From Furcasterigmium furcatum (lineage: Eukaryota > Ascomycota > Sordariomycetes > Glomerellales > Plectosphaerellaceae): a stretch of DNA of 64,000 nt. The notes under the pieces were generated by a model that saw only the letters and a list, made by a program, of their open reading frames with translations, was not told where the DNA came from and did not search any database. The stretch spans positions 622,961 to 686,960 of the forward strand of contig BCIA01000006.1 in the NCBI GenBank assembly GCA_001599815.1, given 5' to 3'. The translations under genes and the position numbers were made by a program. Each line of letters starts with the position of its first letter. Position 1 is the first letter of the stretch. This document shows, in pieces, positions 62,874-64,000 of the stretch.

Positions 62874-64000
62874 CTACAAGTACAGACCCTCCGGCTCGCT
62901 CTCCTGCTTGGTGCGCAGGACCCTCTCCCTGGCCGCGCGGAAGTCCGCCATCTGCACGCGCATGCGGCGCTCGCGGAGCGCCATGAGACCCGCCTCGGAG
63001 CAGATGGCCTTGATGTCGGCGCCGGACAGGTCGTCCTTCTGCGAGATGAACTCCTCCAGGTCCACGTCGTCGTTGAGCGACATCTTGGACGTGTGCAGCG
63101 TGAAGATCTTGCGCTTGGTGTTCTGGTCGGGGTTCTCGAAGAGGATCTTGCGGTCGATACGGCCGGGGCGGATAAGTGCCGGGTCGAGCGTCTCGATCTT
63201 GTTGGTGGCCATGATGACCTTGACGTCGCCGCGGTCGTCGAATCCGTCCAGCTGGTTGAGGAGCTCCAGCATCGTTCGCTGGATTTCGCGCTCGCCACCC
63301 GATGTGGAGTCGTATCGCTTGGTACCGATGGCGTCAATCTCGTCGATGAAGACAATAGAAGGGGCGTTTTCGGCGGCGACCTGAGAGTGGTAAGCACGTG
63401 AGCAGATCATGGGGGGCAAAGCATCTTACCTGGAAGAGCTGGCGCACAAGACGGGGACCGTCACCGAGATACTTCTGGATAAGCTCGCTGCCCACAATGC
63501 GCAGGAAGGTGGCGGACGTCTGGTTGGCGACAGCCTTGGCGAGGAGGGTCTTGCCGGTACCGGGAGCGCCGTAGAGGATGACACCCTTGGGCGGCTTGAT
63601 GCCCATCTCCTCGTACAGCTCGGGGTGCAGCAGGGGCAGCTCGACCGACTCTCTGACTTCCTGGATCTGCTGCTCGAGACCTCCAATATCGGCGTAGGAC
63701 TCAGTCGGGGCCTTATCCAGCTTCATGACGCTGACCAGCGGATCGGTGTCGTCGGTGAGGACGCCGACAATGCTGACGCTCTTGTGATGGAGCAGGACGC
63801 TCGTTCCGGGCTCGAGGAGGTCCTTGTCGACGAAGCTCATGATGCTGACGTAGTACTCGGGACCGGTTGTGCTGGAAACGATGGCGTGGTCGTCGTCAAT
63901 CATCTCCTCGAGAGTGCCGACACCCATGGGGCTGCCTCGCATATCGTCAACCCGGCCGCGCTCATCGGCGAGACGGTCGGAGGATTCGCCCTCGGGGCCG
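62874..64000 (-). CDS. RPT2: 26S proteasome regulatory ATPase subunit 4 (Rpt2), C-terminal part
   Basis: Two exons in view, 64000-63430 (continues past the right edge) and 63380-62874, with a 49-nt intron. The visible ~359 residues hold VDDMRGSPMGVGTLEEMIDD (OB-domain start), the AAA core with Walker A GAPGTGKT, Walker B IVFIDEIDAIG, pore-loop region IQKYLGDG, and sensor/arginine-finger DPALIRPGRIDRK. The C-terminus ends GLYL, the HbYX-like tail by which Rpt2 docks into the 20S alpha ring. It unfolds ubiquitinated substrates and opens the 20S gate. High conservation makes it a reliable housekeeping anchor for the region. Confidence 0.97.

Overview
This window is nuclear DNA of a filamentous ascomycete (Pezizomycotina, probably Sordariomycetes). 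The evidence is many short GT-AG introns of about 49-75 nt with CTAAC/CTGAC-like branch sites, GC-rich coding DNA, scattered genes on both strands without operons, an intron-bearing tRNA-Met, and families typical of these fungi (DUF3425 bZIP, DUF6594, DUF6604, DUF7726-like, fungal NACHT STAND proteins, GH36 AglC-like alpha-galactosidase). About 31 protein-coding loci, one tRNA and one clear pseudogene can be supported. Exon boundaries were derived by hand from splice motifs and reading phase. All names rest on recognition of families, not on searches.

Layout: 0-10 kb holds the start of a secreted protein, a cytochrome P450, a four-TM protein, an HpcH/HpaI aldolase, an aminoglycoside-phosphotransferase-fold kinase and a secreted/membrane protein. 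11-22 kb holds a nine-exon amino-acid transporter, a T5orf172 (GIY-YIG-like) protein, a GNAT acetyltransferase and an ankyrin protein. 22-30 kb holds a Tri3-like acyltransferase, an unknown protein with a basic tail, a bZIP regulator, a threonine-aldolase-like PLP enzyme and a small one-TM protein. 30-42 kb is the most accessory part: a DUF6604 pseudogene with several stops and a deletion, an unknown membrane protein, a DUF7726-like protein, and a compact group of DUF6594 membrane protein, tiny SH3-like protein and caspase-like protease, followed by about 2 kb with no confident gene. 42-54 kb is mostly housekeeping: a small secreted protein, the FHF-complex subunit FHIP, alpha-galactosidase, a promethin/LDAF-like lipid-droplet protein and a SET-MYND protein. 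54-64 kb holds a large NACHT NTPase, then two divergently transcribed chimeric genes (a P-type Ca2+-ATPase cut off after its actuator domain and joined to an unrelated membrane region; a GT2 glycosyltransferase start joined to another membrane tail), tRNA-Met, and the 26S proteasome ATPase Rpt2 running off the right edge.

The genes do not form one pathway. Three themes stand out: (i) candidates for cell-death or self/non-self signalling (caspase-like protein, NACHT STAND, ankyrin protein); (ii) gene decay and fusion (DUF6604 pseudogene, truncated ATPase, truncated glycosyltransferase); (iii) conserved cell-biology genes (FHIP, promethin-like, Rpt2), which anchor the region as ordinary chromosome rather than a mobile element. 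No transposon, CRISPR array or secondary-metabolite synthase was seen.
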